Position numbers and translations under genes: made by a program. Shown one piece after another: positions 53,362-62,870 of a stretch of 64,000 nucleotides of DNA. The first letter of the stretch is position 1. Each line of letters opens with the position of its first letter. Origin of the DNA: Sphingomonas sp. PP-CE-3G-477 (GTDB lineage: Bacteria; Pseudomonadota; Alphaproteobacteria; Sphingomonadales; Sphingomonadaceae); the NCBI RefSeq assembly GCF_003050745.1, contig NZ_QAOF01000003.1, forward strand, positions 124,001-188,000. The letters run 5' to 3'. The notes under the pieces are model-generated. The model saw nothing but the letters and a program-made list of their open reading frames with translations. It did no database searches and was not told the origin of the DNA.

Positions 53362-54789
53362 ATGACGATAGCAGCAGACCCCCGTTCGTTCCTCTACCGC
53401 GATACCCTGGATCCCGAACAGGCGCAGGCGCTGACCGCCAAGGCGCTCGGCAAGGCCGATGACGGCGAGCTGTATCTCCAGTATCGCAAAGCCGAGGCGT
53501 TCGGGTTCGACGACGGCCGGCTGAAGACCGCCTCTTACGACACCAGTTCTGGCTTCGGCCTGCGCGCGGTGTCGGGCGAGATGACCGCGTTCGCGCATTC
53601 GAACGAGATGACCCCCGCCGCGATCCGTCGTGCTGCCGAGACGATGGCGCTGATCGAACCGGGCGTCTCCGCGAAGGCCGGTCCGCCGCCGGGCACCAAC
53701 CAGCGCCGCTACACCGCCGCCGATCCGCTCGATCTCGTGCCGTTCGCGGACAAGGTGAATTTGTGCCAGACGATCGACGCCGCTGCGCGCGCGCGCGATC
53801 CTCGCGTCGCGCAGGTGTCGGTCAGCCTTTCCGGGACGTGGTCGGTGGTCGAGATCGTCCGCGCGGATGGCTTCGTCGCGACCGATGTGCGGCCATTGGT
53901 CCGGTTGAACGTTTCGATCGTCGCCGAGCAGAACGGGCGTCGCGAGACGGGGAGCTACGGGATCGGCGGCCGCTATCTTTACAACGACCTGTTCGAGCCG
54001 GCGACGTACAACCGCGCGATCGACGAGGCACTGTCGCAGGCCTTGGTGAACCTCGACTCGATTGCCGCTCCTGCGGGCGAGATGACCGTGCTGCTCGGCA
54101 ATGGCTGGCCCGGCATCCTGCTGCACGAGGCGATCGGTCACGGGCTCGAGGGCGATTTCAACCGCAAGGGCACGTCGGCGTTCTCCGGCCGGATCGGCGA
54201 GCGCGTTGCGGCCGAGGGCGTGACGGTGGTCGACGACGGATCGCTCCAGGATCGCCGCGGCTCGCTGACCATCGACGACGAGGGCACGCCGACGCGCGAG
54301 ACGGTGCTGATCGAGGACGGGATCCTCAAGGGATATATGCAGGACCGCCTCAACGCACGGCTGATGGGTGTCCAGGCGACCGGCAACGGCCGTCGCGAGA
54401 GCTACGCGCATGCACCGATGCCGCGGATGACCAACACCTTCATGAAGGCGGGCAACGACGATCCGGCCGAGCTTCTGTCGCGCGTGAAGAGGGGCATCTT
54501 CGCCAAGGCGTTCGGCGGCGGGCAGGTTGATATCGTGTCGGGCAAGTTCGTGTTCAGCTGCACCGAGGCGTATCTGATCGAGGACGGCAAGCTCGGTGCG
54601 CCGATCAAGGGCGCGACGCTGATCGGCGACGGCCCGAGTTCGCTGACCAAGGTCCGCGGCATCGGCAACGACTTCGCGCTCGACGAGGGCATCGGGATCT
54701 GCGGCAAGGGTGGACAGTCGGTGCCGGCTGGCGTCGGGCAGCCGACGTTGCTGGTCGATGGCCTTACGGTCGGTGGGACGGCCGCTTAA
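53362..54789 (+). CDS. tldD: metalloprotease TldD
   Basis: 475 residues, with the HExxxH-type site LLHEAIGHGLEGDF near 257 and the C-terminal Cys region GICGKGGQSVPAGVG. TldD pairs with TldE (PmbA) to degrade unfolded peptides and to process ribosomally made peptides; TldE is not in the window. The stop shares TTAA with the convergent ccdB stop. Confidence 0.95.
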   Translation: MTIAADPRSFLYRDTLDPEQAQALTAKALGKADDGELYLQYRKAEAFGFDDGRLKTASYDTSSGFGLRAVSGEMTAFAHSNEMTPAAIRRAAETMALIEPGVSAKAGPPPGTNQRRYTAADPLDLVPFADKVNLCQTIDAAARARDPRVAQVSVSLSGTWSVVEIVRADGFVATDVRPLVRLNVSIVAEQNGRRETGSYGIGGRYLYNDLFEPATYNRAIDEALSQALVNLDSIAAPAGEMTVLLGNGWPGILLHEAIGHGLEGDFNRKGTSAFSGRIGERVAAEGVTVVDDGSLQDRRGSLTIDDEGTPTRETVLIEDGILKGYMQDRLNARLMGVQATGNGRRESYAHAPMPRMTNTFMKAGNDDPAELLSRVKRGIFAKAFGGGQVDIVSGKFVFSCTEAYLIEDGKLGAPIKGATLIGDGPSSLTKVRGIGNDFALDEGIGICGKGGQSVPAGVGQPTLLVDGLTVGGTAA

Positions 54790-55082
54790 AGTCCGCCAAC
54801 GACCATGTCGATTGCAGCCTTCAGATCATATTCGTAGTCGACAAGCGAACCGATCTTTTCACCGAGTTGCCGGCTGTCGACGGCGCGTAGAAACTGGACG
54901 GCGACGCGATATTCCGTCTGATGCACCGTCACGAGTGGATTGAGCCTCGATTGCGAAACCGACGGTTCGTCAGGCTGGCGTAATGGGGCAACTACCCGCG
55001 AGCGCAAGTCGCTCAAAAGATCGCTCTGGCAATTCACGACAAGCCCGTGACCGTCGATCGAATGGACGTCGAATTGCGCCAT
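54786..55082 (-). CDS. ccdB: CcdB-type toxin
   Basis: 98 residues: MAQFDVHSIDGHGLVVNCQS, LNPLVTVHQTEYRV and the end KAAIDMVVGGL, which matches CcdB (last residues NAINLMFWGI in the F plasmid protein) except that the catalytically important terminal Trp is Val-Gly-Gly here. CcdB poisons DNA gyrase. It follows ccdA with no gap. The terminal Trp change could weaken gyrase action. Confidence 0.88.
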   Translation of the reverse strand: MAQFDVHSIDGHGLVVNCQSDLLSDLRSRVVAPLRQPDEPSVSQSRLNPLVTVHQTEYRVAVQFLRAVDSRQLGEKIGSLVDYEYDLKAAIDMVVGGL

Positions 55083-55328
55083 TTAGAGCGGCTCAAGGCC
55101 GGAAAGCGGAATTCCGTTCTCGTCGATCCATCGGTTCTGCGCTTCGATCCACTGTCGATTCTCCTCCTTCCACTGCCGTTCGCGCTCGGTCTTGATTGCG
55201 CCGCGGAGTGCGGCTTCCGTGACGCGCGACAGGTTGACGCCCGCTTCCTTGGCAGCTGCGACAATGCCGGTATCAACGGACATATTGACCGATTTGCGCT
55301 TGCCGGTAGCGATAGGATCATGTTTCAT
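55083..55328 (-). CDS. ccdA: CcdA-type antitoxin
   Basis: 81 residues from ATG 55328 (MKHDPIATGKRKSVNMSVDT). The N-terminal part is a ribbon-helix-helix DNA-binding domain; the C-terminal tail WIEAQNRWIDENGIPL wraps the toxin. Its stop abuts the ccdB start. A promoter with palindromic features lies upstream. Confidence 0.9.
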   Translation of the reverse strand: MKHDPIATGKRKSVNMSVDTGIVAAAKEAGVNLSRVTEAALRGAIKTERERQWKEENRQWIEAQNRWIDENGIPLSGLEPL

Positions 55329-55334
55329 GCGCAC

Positions 55335-55363
55335 AAAGTATGCGTGTTGACGACGCGCGTCAA
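55335..55363 (-). promoter_or_regulatory. ccdAB promoter and operator
   Basis: Reverse strand: -35 TTGACG (55363-55358), 17 bases, -10 TACTTT (55340-55335). The -35 is part of the palindrome TTGACG-CGCGT-CGTCAA, a likely CcdA site. The start of ccdA is only about 7 bases after the -10, so the message is nearly leaderless. Confidence 0.65.
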
Positions 55364-55377
55364 TTCGGAGCCGAACG

Positions 55378-55938
55378 ATGGACTTCTTCCCCGCGCTCAC
55401 CGACGATCATCGCGCGTTCGTGATGCGGCAACCGGTATTCTTCGTTGCGACAGCCGCGGAAGGCGCGCGGATCAATCTCAGTCCCAAGGGCATGGACAGT
55501 TTTCGTGTGCTCGATCCGAAGACGGTCGCGTATCTCGACGTCGGTGGGTCGGGGAACGAGACGAACGCGCATCTGGGCGCCGATGGTCGCATTACGATCA
55601 TGTTCTGCGCGTTTGACCAGCCGGCGCTGATCTTCCGCATTTACGGCAGGGGCCGCGCGGTGCTGCCGCAGGACGAAGGCTGGGCCGAATTCTACGCGCA
55701 GTTCACGCCCTTGCCGGGCACGCGGCAGATCTTCGTGATCGCGGTCGACGAAGTGCAGACGAGTTGCGGGTGGGGCGTGCCGTTCATGACGCTGGACCGC
55801 GAGCGGCAGACCTTGTCGAAATATCACGTTGCGCAGGCGGGAACCGACCGGCTCGCGAAATGGGTCGGGCGGACCAAGAGCATCGACGGGTTGCCGGTGC
55901 GCGTCGCGACCGTGTTGCCGGACTGTGGTGCCGCATGA
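55378..55938 (+). CDS. pyridoxamine 5'-phosphate oxidase-like flavoprotein
   Basis: 186 residues: VFFVATAAEGARINLSPKG, then NETNAHLGADGRITIMFCAF, the split-barrel FMN-binding fold of the PNPOx family. It is not the PdxH enzyme itself but one of the broad family of flavin- or heme-binding relatives. It overlaps the DUF2007 gene by four bases. Confidence 0.85.
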   Translation: MDFFPALTDDHRAFVMRQPVFFVATAAEGARINLSPKGMDSFRVLDPKTVAYLDVGGSGNETNAHLGADGRITIMFCAFDQPALIFRIYGRGRAVLPQDEGWAEFYAQFTPLPGTRQIFVIAVDEVQTSCGWGVPFMTLDRERQTLSKYHVAQAGTDRLAKWVGRTKSIDGLPVRVATVLPDCGAA

Positions 55939-56132
55939 GCCTAGTCGAACTCGGGCGGTACGGCCGCAACGAGGCGCATATCATCGTCGGGCGGCTCGAG
56001 AGCGACGGGATCCCCGCGATCGCGTTCGATGGCGGAATGTCGATCATGGAGGGGAGCTGGCTGCTGATCCCGGTTCGCGTGATGGTCGACGAGGATGATC
56101 TCGACGAGGCTCGGGGGATTTTGGCGGGGTGA
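55935..56132 (+). CDS. DUF2007 domain protein
   Basis: 65 residues: MSLVELGRYGRNEAHIIVGRL then IPAIAFDGGMSI and PVRVMVDEDDLDEARGIL. This is the small putative signal-transducing DUF2007 fold. Function unknown. It starts in the ATGA overlap with the flavoprotein gene and is likely co-translated. Confidence 0.8.
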   Translation: MSLVELGRYGRNEAHIIVGRLESDGIPAIAFDGGMSIMEGSWLLIPVRVMVDEDDLDEARGILAG

Positions 56133-56178
56133 GCGGGCGCGTTAGGCGCTGATAGAAAGCCGACCTCAGCCCCCGGAT

Positions 56179-56274
56179 CGTCATTCCCGCGCAGGCGGGA
56201 ACCCATACTGGCAATGCTCGCGAGTCAATCGATCGCCCTTGAGCATATGGGTCCCCGCCTCCGCGGGGATGACG
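56179..56274. repeat. REP-like CGTCATTCCCGC inverted repeat
   Basis: Arms 56179-56206 (CGTCATTCCCGCGCAGGCGG then GAACCCAT) and 56246-56274 are inverted copies. It lies in the 203-base gap between DUF2007 and the convergent dehydrogenase and may work as a bidirectional stop. Confidence 0.8.
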
Positions 56275-56335
56275 ACAAGTTGGGATCGTACGCCTTTTGT
56301 ATTGAGGGCGGGGCCTTCGATGCCCTCCGCTGAAA

Positions 56336-57664
56336 TCAGCCTCCCGCGCTGACCCGCCAGATCGCGTTGCCGACGTCGTCCGCGACCAGCAGGCCGCCGG
56401 TCTTGTCGGTGATGACGCCGACCGGGCGACCCTGCGCGTCGCCGTCCTTGTTCAGGAACCCGCCGAGCACATCGACCGGCTTCGCGTTCGCAGCCGGGAA
56501 GCCGGTGTCGCCGAACGGCACGTAGACGACCTTGTAGCCCGAGACCGGCTTGCGGTTCCACGAGCCGTGCTCGCCGACGAACGCGCCGTTGGCGAACTTC
56601 GCGCCGAGCTTTGCATCTGCGGAGAAGGTCAGGCCGAGCGCGGCGACGTGCGGTCCGAGCGCGTAGTCGGGGCGCTTGGCGTATTGCTGCAGTGCGGGGT
56701 TCTTCGGTTCGACGCGGGTGTCGGGATAGCCGCCCCAATAATACCAGGGCCAGCCGAAGTTATCGCCGAACTCGACCTGCGTCAGATAATCCGGCGCAAG
56801 GTCCGACCCAAGCATGTCGCGTTCGTTGACGACGGTCCACAGCCCGCCCGACTTGGGATTAATCGCCATGCCGTTGGGGTTGCGCAGGCCGGCCGCGTAG
56901 ATCCGCCAGTTCTTGTCCTTCGGCCAGACCTGCAGGATGTTGGCGCGGTATTTCTCGGCGTCCATGCCGTTCTCGGCGATGTTCGACGACGAACCGACGC
57001 CGACGTACAGCGTCTCGCCGTCGGCCGCAGCGATCACGTTGCGCGCCCAGTGATTGCCGCCGGGATTGAGCTTGATGACCAGCTCGGGCTTGGCGGTGAT
57101 CCTCGTGGCGCCGTCGGTGTAGGGGACGCGGACCAGCGCGTCGGTGTTGCCGATGTAGAGCTGGCCGTCGAGCAGCGTCATGCCGAACGGCGAGTTGAGC
57201 CCGGTCATGAACACCGACTTCGTCTCCGCCACGCCGTCGCCGTTCGCGTCGCGCAGCAGCGTGATGCGGTTCGCCGACGGCACGCCGGCGCCGGCGCGAC
57301 CCATCAGCACCTTCATCACCCAGCCGGTGATCCCGCCGCCGTCGCGCGGGGGCGAGTTGGTCTCGGCGACCAGCACGTCGCCATTGGGGAGGCGGTACAT
57401 CCAGCGCGGGTGATCGAGTCCGGTCGCGAACGGCTGGACCTTAAGGCCGGCGGCAGGCGTCGGCATCGCGCCGTTCTGCCAGCCGACGACCTTGGCGACC
57501 TTGACGGTCGGGATCGTCTGGATGCGGGGATCGGTGATCTTGGGCAGCTTGCCGGCGACCTGGTCGACCGACAATTCCGCCGTGTCGGGCCAGGCGAGAT
57601 AGGTGACGCCCGCGGCGATCACGAGCAGGATCAGCCCGAGGACGATGAGGATGTGTTTGCGCAT
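56336..57664 (-). CDS. sorbosone dehydrogenase-like PQQ beta-propeller protein
   Basis: 442 residues with an N-terminal membrane anchor (LIVLGLILLVIAAGVTYLA). Beta-propeller blocks include GLDHPRWMYRLPNGDVLVAE, shown here by DHPRWMYRLPNGD, and AGLRNPNGMAINPKSG. It resembles membrane-bound L-sorbosone/glucose dehydrogenases that use PQQ. It faces the periplasm. It follows corC by 79 bases; the link may be only positional. Confidence 0.82.
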   Translation of the reverse strand: MRKHILIVLGLILLVIAAGVTYLAWPDTAELSVDQVAGKLPKITDPRIQTIPTVKVAKVVGWQNGAMPTPAAGLKVQPFATGLDHPRWMYRLPNGDVLVAETNSPPRDGGGITGWVMKVLMGRAGAGVPSANRITLLRDANGDGVAETKSVFMTGLNSPFGMTLLDGQLYIGNTDALVRVPYTDGATRITAKPELVIKLNPGGNHWARNVIAAADGETLYVGVGSSSNIAENGMDAEKYRANILQVWPKDKNWRIYAAGLRNPNGMAINPKSGGLWTVVNERDMLGSDLAPDYLTQVEFGDNFGWPWYYWGGYPDTRVEPKNPALQQYAKRPDYALGPHVAALGLTFSADAKLGAKFANGAFVGEHGSWNRKPVSGYKVVYVPFGDTGFPAANAKPVDVLGGFLNKDGDAQGRPVGVITDKTGGLLVADDVGNAIWRVSAGG

Positions 57665-57695
57665 AGCGGGAAGTTAGAACGGAGGCAGGGCCGGG

Positions 57696-57733
57696 GCAAT
57701 GGATCATGGGCAAAAGGCCCGTCGATCCATTGC
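57696..57733. terminator. hairpin between corC and dehydrogenase
   Basis: GCAATGGATC (57696-57705) and GATCCATTGC (57724-57733) are perfect inverted arms around a GGGC...GCCC inner stem and AAAAG loop. No T tract follows on either strand, so it may be a pause, processing or attenuation site. Confidence 0.45.
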
Positions 57734-57743
57734 AGAGGCTGTA

Positions 57744-58643
<900 letters not shown>

Positions 58644-58651
58644 CGTGGTCG

Positions 58652-59161
58652 TCAGTCCTCTGTTATCAGATAGGGGTCGTGGAGGCCCAAGGCGGCGAGC
58701 GCATCGCGTTCGATCTGCTCCATGCCCTCGGCCTCGTCGTCGTCGATATGGTCGTAGCCTAGCAGATGCAGCGTGCCGTGCACCATCAGATGCATCGCAT
58801 GATCCTCGACCGAGATACCGCGCTCGGCCGCTTCCGCGACGCAGACGCCGTGCGCGAGGATGATGTCGCCGAGCAAGACCTCCCCGTCATCCGAATTCTG
58901 GCTGACCGTGGCGAGCAGATCGGGCTGGACCATCGGGAAGGACAGGACGTTGGTCAGCTTGTCCTTCTGGCGATACTGCTTGTTGAGTGTGTGGACCTCG
59001 TCGTCAGACGCGAGCCGGATCGAGATCTCGACCGTCGCCGCGCTGGTCAGCAGTTCGCCGTGCGGAGTCCGCTGGACCGCTGCCGTTGCTGCGCGCAGGG
59101 CGAGCGCGTCCCAATCCTGCTCAGGCCAGGGGGCATCGGAAGAGAGCGCGATTTCGAGCAT
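58652..59161 (-). CDS. ybeY: endoribonuclease YbeY
   Basis: 169 residues. The zinc motif HLMVHGTLHLLGYDH (HxxxHxxxxxH) is near 132. YbeY matures 16S rRNA 3' ends and takes part in ribosome quality control. It lies only 9 bases downstream of vapC, so it must be read from a message that also carries vapBC or from a promoter inside vapC. Confidence 0.95.
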   Translation of the reverse strand: MLEIALSSDAPWPEQDWDALALRAATAAVQRTPHGELLTSAATVEISIRLASDDEVHTLNKQYRQKDKLTNVLSFPMVQPDLLATVSQNSDDGEVLLGDIILAHGVCVAEAAERGISVEDHAMHLMVHGTLHLLGYDHIDDDEAEGMEQIERDALAALGLHDPYLITED

Positions 59162-59170
59162 GCAGGTCCT

Positions 59171-59566
59171 TCAGGCGAGATCGGTGAGGGCGAAATCATT
59201 ACCCTTGTAGAGAAGTTCCGCGCCATGGGTTTTCGCGCAGGCATAGGCGAAACAATCGCCCATGTTCAGCTTTGCGGGGTGACGCCCCTTGCCGTAGCGT
59301 GCCGCCGCGACAATCGCCTGCTGGCCTTCGCTGTGGCCGATCAGCACGAGACGAAGTCCGGCTTCATACGCAAAGCTCGAAATCAGGTCGGCTGCCTGCT
59401 GGAGGCTGACGGTTTTTAACCGTGCGATGGCCTGCGCTGCCTCCCATGCGCCGACTGCGCAATAGTAGCGGTCGACGTGCGACTCGATCACGTCGGCGAA
59501 GTCGTCTGCTTCCGGCTCGCCGTGAACGATTGCGACGATAGCGGATGCGTCGACGAGAATGGTCAA
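59171..59566 (-). CDS. vapC: PIN-domain toxin VapC
   Basis: 131 residues: ILVDASAIVAIVHGEPEA with the first Asp and Glu, then GDCFAYACAKTHGAELL with the second Asp and LLYKGNDFALTDL with the last Asp. These are the acidic residues of PIN RNases. It overlaps vapB by four bases. Many PIN toxins cut tRNA or rRNA; the target here is unknown. Confidence 0.92.
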   Translation of the reverse strand: MTILVDASAIVAIVHGEPEADDFADVIESHVDRYYCAVGAWEAAQAIARLKTVSLQQAADLISSFAYEAGLRLVLIGHSEGQQAIVAAARYGKGRHPAKLNMGDCFAYACAKTHGAELLYKGNDFALTDLA

Positions 59567-59820
59567 TCGTCGTCCTCATCGTTCAACGAATCGTAGAAGG
59601 CCTTGTCGGCCTCAAGTCCTGTGGACTCGCCTAATGGATGCGCCTCGCGCCATGCGCGCAATCGTTCTCGCATGCTCAGCGGAGGAGCTTCCGGTACCAT
59701 TTCCGCTTTGCGCTTGCGCAGTAGATCACGGACGACCTCGGTCTTTGTCACACCCAGACGCGCTGCAAGCTCCGTCGCGAGTTCGGCGGTTTCGTTGTCT
59801 TTGATATAGAGAGACGCCAT
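59563..59820 (-). CDS. vapB: VapB-type antitoxin
   Basis: 85 residues. MASLYIKDNETAELATELAAR, then GVTKTEVVRDLLRKRKAEM, matches the Rv0623/PSK-type antitoxin family. ATG 59820 is six bases after AGGAGG and is preferred over 59826. It lies 48 bases downstream of the phoH stop with a striking operator between them. Confidence 0.9.
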   Translation of the reverse strand: MASLYIKDNETAELATELAARLGVTKTEVVRDLLRKRKAEMVPEAPPLSMRERLRAWREAHPLGESTGLEADKAFYDSLNDEDDD

Positions 59821-59832
59821 CGTCATCCTCCT

Positions 59833-59863
59833 GGGATATCCCGGATATACTCCGGGATATCCC
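59833..59863 (-). promoter_or_regulatory. vapBC operator: paired GGGATATCCC palindromes
   Basis: Two perfect GGGATATCCC palindromes (59833-59842 and 59854-59863) flank GGATATACTCC, so that the whole 31 bases read almost the same on both strands. They lie immediately upstream of the AGGAGG site of vapB. Such arrays are typical autoregulatory sites of toxin-antitoxin complexes. Confidence 0.85.
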
Positions 59864-59868
59864 GAGCA

Positions 59869-60873
59869 TCAACCATCGGTTCCTTCGTAGGCCTCGACGA
59901 CGCGGCCGACGATCGGGTGGCGGACGACGTCGCCGACCGTGAAGCGGCACATCGAGATGCTTTCGACGCCTTCGAGGCGGCGGACTGCATCCGCCAGGCC
60001 GGACGCCGCCACACCGCCGGGGATGTCGACCTGCTTCGGATCGCCGCAGATCACCATGCGGCTGTTCTGGCCGAAGCGGGTGAGGAACATTTTCATCTGT
60101 GCGGGCGTGGTGTTCTGCGCTTCGTCGAGGATGACGAAGGCGTCGGCCAGCGTACGGCCGCGCATGAAGGCGATCGGGGCGACTTCGATCTCGCCGCTGG
60201 CGATGCGGCGTTCGACCTGTTCCGCGGGGAGGCAGTCGTAGAGCGCGTCGTAGAGCGGGCGAAGGTATGGATCGACCTTTTCCTTCATATCGCCGGGGAG
60301 GAAGCCGAGGCGTTCGCCGGCTTCGACCGCGGGTCGTGACAGGATCAGCCGCTGGACGCTGCCGTTGATGAGCTGCTGCACCGCTTGGGCGACCGCGACA
60401 TAGGTCTTGCCCGTACCTGCCGGCCCGAGCGCGAAGATCATGTCGTTGTTGGCGAGCTCGCGCATGTAGTGCGCCTGCGCGGGCGTGCGCGGGACGATCG
60501 TCTTCTTCCGCGTGCGGATCATGATCGGGGGCGCCGCGCCGCCACCGGCATCGGCGCGGATGATGCCTTCGAGCACGGGTTCGTCCGCCATCGCTATCGA
60601 TGCGTCGACCAAGCCTGCGTCGACGTCTTCGCCGCGCTGGATGCGGGCGTAGAGATCGTGGAGGACGTCGCGCGCCTTGGCGACCTGTTCGGCGGTGCCC
60701 TCCAAACCGATCTTGTTCCCTCGTGCGGTGATGTAGACGCCGAGGCGATTTTCGAGCGCTACCAGGTTCTGGTCGTACTGGCCGAACAGCCGGACGAGCA
60801 ATTGGGGCTTGTCGAACAACAGCTCGACTCGGGCGCGGTCACCGGACTGGGCGGGAACGGGTTTACGGCTCAT
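59869..60873 (-). CDS. phoH: PhoH-family ATPase/RNase (YbeZ)
   Basis: 334 residues. N-terminal KH-like region, then Walker A ALGPAGTGKTYVAVAQAV near 150 and FVILDEAQNTTPAQMKMFLTR near 240 for Walker B. YbeZ is a partner of YbeY in ribosome maturation. In other bacteria phoH-ybeY-corC are contiguous; here vapBC sits between phoH and ybeY. Confidence 0.95.
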   Translation of the reverse strand: MSRKPVPAQSGDRARVELLFDKPQLLVRLFGQYDQNLVALENRLGVYITARGNKIGLEGTAEQVAKARDVLHDLYARIQRGEDVDAGLVDASIAMADEPVLEGIIRADAGGGAAPPIMIRTRKKTIVPRTPAQAHYMRELANNDMIFALGPAGTGKTYVAVAQAVQQLINGSVQRLILSRPAVEAGERLGFLPGDMKEKVDPYLRPLYDALYDCLPAEQVERRIASGEIEVAPIAFMRGRTLADAFVILDEAQNTTPAQMKMFLTRFGQNSRMVICGDPKQVDIPGGVAASGLADAVRRLEGVESISMCRFTVGDVVRHPIVGRVVEAYEGTDG

Positions 60874-60890
60874 ACGGTCCTTTCAGGGTG

Positions 60891-60930
60891 TCAAAGGTTA
60901 CGCCTGGAAGCGTCGAACCGTAACCTTTGA
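60891..60930. promoter_or_regulatory. inverted repeat TCAAAGGTTACG upstream of phoH
   Basis: Perfect 12-base arms (60891-60902, 60919-60930) around a 16-base centre, 18 bases upstream of the phoH start. CGTAACCTTTG also occurs in the short repeats at 26425 and 48982. It is placed to control phoH and perhaps a forward transcript. Confidence 0.5.
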
Positions 60931-60937
60931 AAGGAAG

Positions 60938-61051
60938 ATGAGCATCGTGGGCGACACGTTCAAGCCGCGCGGGAGCGCTGGCCGAGAGATGGTTCGAGTC
61001 GCGTGGGCGAAGCTGCATCGGGGGCGAGTGTGGCAGGCGATCCGGGTGTAG
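60938..61051 (+). CDS. possible 37-residue basic protein
   Basis: ATG 60938 (MSIVGDTFKPRGSAGREMV) to a TAG at 61051, with AAAGGAAG just before it. It has a Trp/Arg/Lys-rich end (WAKLHRGRVWQAIRV). I cannot match it to a known family; the ribosome binding site is close and the upstream palindrome could serve it. It may equally be untranslated. Confidence 0.3.
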   Translation: MSIVGDTFKPRGSAGREMVRVAWAKLHRGRVWQAIRV

Positions 61052-61120
61052 GACAGCGAAATCGCAGGGGTCGTTTCAAGGCCCGCGTGTTTACTTTGAT
61101 GCCTCAGGGATGCCGTTGCA

Positions 61121-61245
61121 ATCCTCCCCCGCAAGGGGGAAGTGTCGCCGCAGGTGACGGAGGGGGAGGACATGGATCAGGCGTCGGCGCTTGCCTCCCC
61201 CTCCGTCAGGCAAGCGCCTGCCACCTCCCCCTTGCGGGGGAGGAT
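61121..61245. repeat. inverted repeat with perfect 20-base ends
   Basis: Ends 61121-61140 (ATCCTCCCCCGCAAGGGGGA) and 61226-61245 are exact inverted copies; each end is also internally palindromic. It fills most of the 383 bases between miaB and phoH and ends 11 bases before the miaB stop. No gene is inside. Confidence 0.85.
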
Positions 61246-61256
61246 CAGATTGGGGC

Positions 61257-62573
61257 TCAGGCTGCCTCGGCGATCCGTTCGATGCCTGTCAGGGAGTTCG
61301 GGCCGGCCGCCGCCAGCGTGACTTCCACCAAGTCGCCGATCACGTGGTTGCCGATCAGGTGGACCGATTGCAGCCAGGGGGATTTGCCGATCAGCTGGCC
61401 CGGGAGTTTTCCAGTGCGTTCGAGCAAGACGGTGCAGGTGCGGCCGACGGTGGCGGCGTTGAAGGCGTGCTGGTCGCGGTTGAGCGCGGCCTGGAGGCGC
61501 TGGAGGCGTTCGTCCATGACCGATTCCGGGACCTGCTCGACGATCGACGCCGCGGGGGTGCCAGGACGCGGGCTGTATTTGAAGCTGTACGCCTGCGCGT
61601 AGCCTACGGCGTCGACGAGGCTCAGCGTGTCCGCGAACTCGGCATCCGTCTCGCCGGGGAAGCCGACGATGAAGTCGCCCGAGAGTGCGATGTCGGGGCG
61701 GACTTCGCGGACGCGATCGAGCAGGCGGAGGTAGGAGTCACGGGTGTGGCTGCGGTTCATCGCCTTCAGCACGCGGTCGCTGCCGGCCTGCACGGGGAGG
61801 TGGAGGAACGGCATCAGGCTCTCGATGTCGCGGTGTGCGTCGATCAGGCCTTGGGTCATGTCGTTGGGGTGGCTGGTGGTGTAGCGGATGCGCGCGAGGC
61901 CGGGGATGCGGTCGAGATCGCGGATCAGGTCGTGGAGGCCGCGCTCGTTCTCACTCCAGGCGTTTACGTTCTGGCCGAGCAGCGTGATTTCGCGTGCGCC
62001 GGCGTCGACCAGCGCTTTCGCCTCGTCGACGATCGCTGCGAACGGGCGGCTGATTTCTGCGCCGCGCGTGTAGGGCACGACGCAATAGGTGCAGAATTTG
62101 TCGCAGCCTTCCTGCACGGTGAGAAACGCCGAGGGGGTGACCTTCCGACGGGAGGGAAGTGCGCCGAACTTCGACAGCAGCGGCATATCGGTGTCGAGCG
62201 AGGGCGTGCCGGCGGCGGCCTTCGCGACGAGCTCGGGCAGGTTGTGATAGGCTTGCGGGCCGACCACGATGTCGACCTTGGCACGGGTGAAGATCTCCTC
62301 GCCCTCGGCCTGCGCGACGCAGCCGGCGACCGCGATCATGGGGGTCTTGCCGGACTTGCGGCGCTGGTCCTTCCGGAGGCGACCGATGTCCGAATAGACC
62401 TTTTCGGTGGCGCGTTCGCGGATGTGGCAGGTGTTCAGGACGACGACGTCAGCGTCGACCGCGTCGGCTTGCGTGAGGCCCTGGGCCGCCATCAGCTCGG
62501 CCATGCGCTCGCCGTCGTAGACGTTCATCTGGCAGCCGAAGGATTTTACGTGGAAGGTTTTGGGGGGAGACAT
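61257..62573 (-). CDS. miaB: tRNA methylthiotransferase MiaB
   Basis: 438 residues: three Cys of the first Fe-S cluster ([27 protein letters not shown]), radical-SAM motif [15 protein letters not shown] near 150, and a C-terminal TRAM domain. It adds the methylthio group at position 37 of tRNAs reading U-starting codons. It is next to phoH/ybeY as in many bacteria. Confidence 0.96.
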   Translation of the reverse strand: MSPPKTFHVKSFGCQMNVYDGERMAELMAAQGLTQADAVDADVVVLNTCHIRERATEKVYSDIGRLRKDQRRKSGKTPMIAVAGCVAQAEGEEIFTRAKVDIVVGPQAYHNLPELVAKAAAGTPSLDTDMPLLSKFGALPSRRKVTPSAFLTVQEGCDKFCTYCVVPYTRGAEISRPFAAIVDEAKALVDAGAREITLLGQNVNAWSENERGLHDLIRDLDRIPGLARIRYTTSHPNDMTQGLIDAHRDIESLMPFLHLPVQAGSDRVLKAMNRSHTRDSYLRLLDRVREVRPDIALSGDFIVGFPGETDAEFADTLSLVDAVGYAQAYSFKYSPRPGTPAASIVEQVPESVMDERLQRLQAALNRDQHAFNAATVGRTCTVLLERTGKLPGQLIGKSPWLQSVHLIGNHVIGDLVEVTLAAAGPNSLTGIERIAEAA

Positions 62574-62655
62574 AGCCGCGTCCTACCAAATTTCCGCGCG
62601 CGGGGGGAGGGGGCGTTGCTCCTGCTTGTCACACGAAGCCAACCCTGGAAAGTGC

Positions 62656-62763
62656 CACCACCCCGGCGGAGGCCGGGGCCCAGTTGGGGGACGTCGCCAA
62701 CTTAGCACTGAGTGTTGTTACTGCGACCTTTCCAACTGGGCCCCGGCCTTCGCCGGGGTGGTG
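62656..62763. repeat. palindromic GGGGCCCA repeat, copy C
   Basis: Ends CACCACCCCGGCGG (62656) and CGCCGGGGTGGTG (to 62763) are inverted copies with GGCCGGGGCCCAGTTGG inside. Core blocks GACGTCG and GTTACTGCGA are shared with copy A. Between miaB and plsC. Confidence 0.85.
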
Positions 62764-62801
62764 TTCCTCTGTTGAAGAAACTGGGAAGCGGTGGCCCCCT
62801 T

Positions 62802-62854
62802 GTTCTCCCGCGAAGGCGGGAGTCCAGTCTGGGTCCCCGCCTTCGCGGGGGAAC
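62802..62854. repeat. REP-like GTTCTCCCGCG repeat
   Basis: GTTCTCCCGCGAAGGCGGGA (62802-62821) and the complementary CCCGCCTTCGCGGGGGAAC (62836-62854) form an imperfect inverted pair. Same type as 35295-35373. It is 16 bases beyond the plsC stop. Confidence 0.7.
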
Positions 62855-62870
62855 ATTCTTTGGTCGTGGC

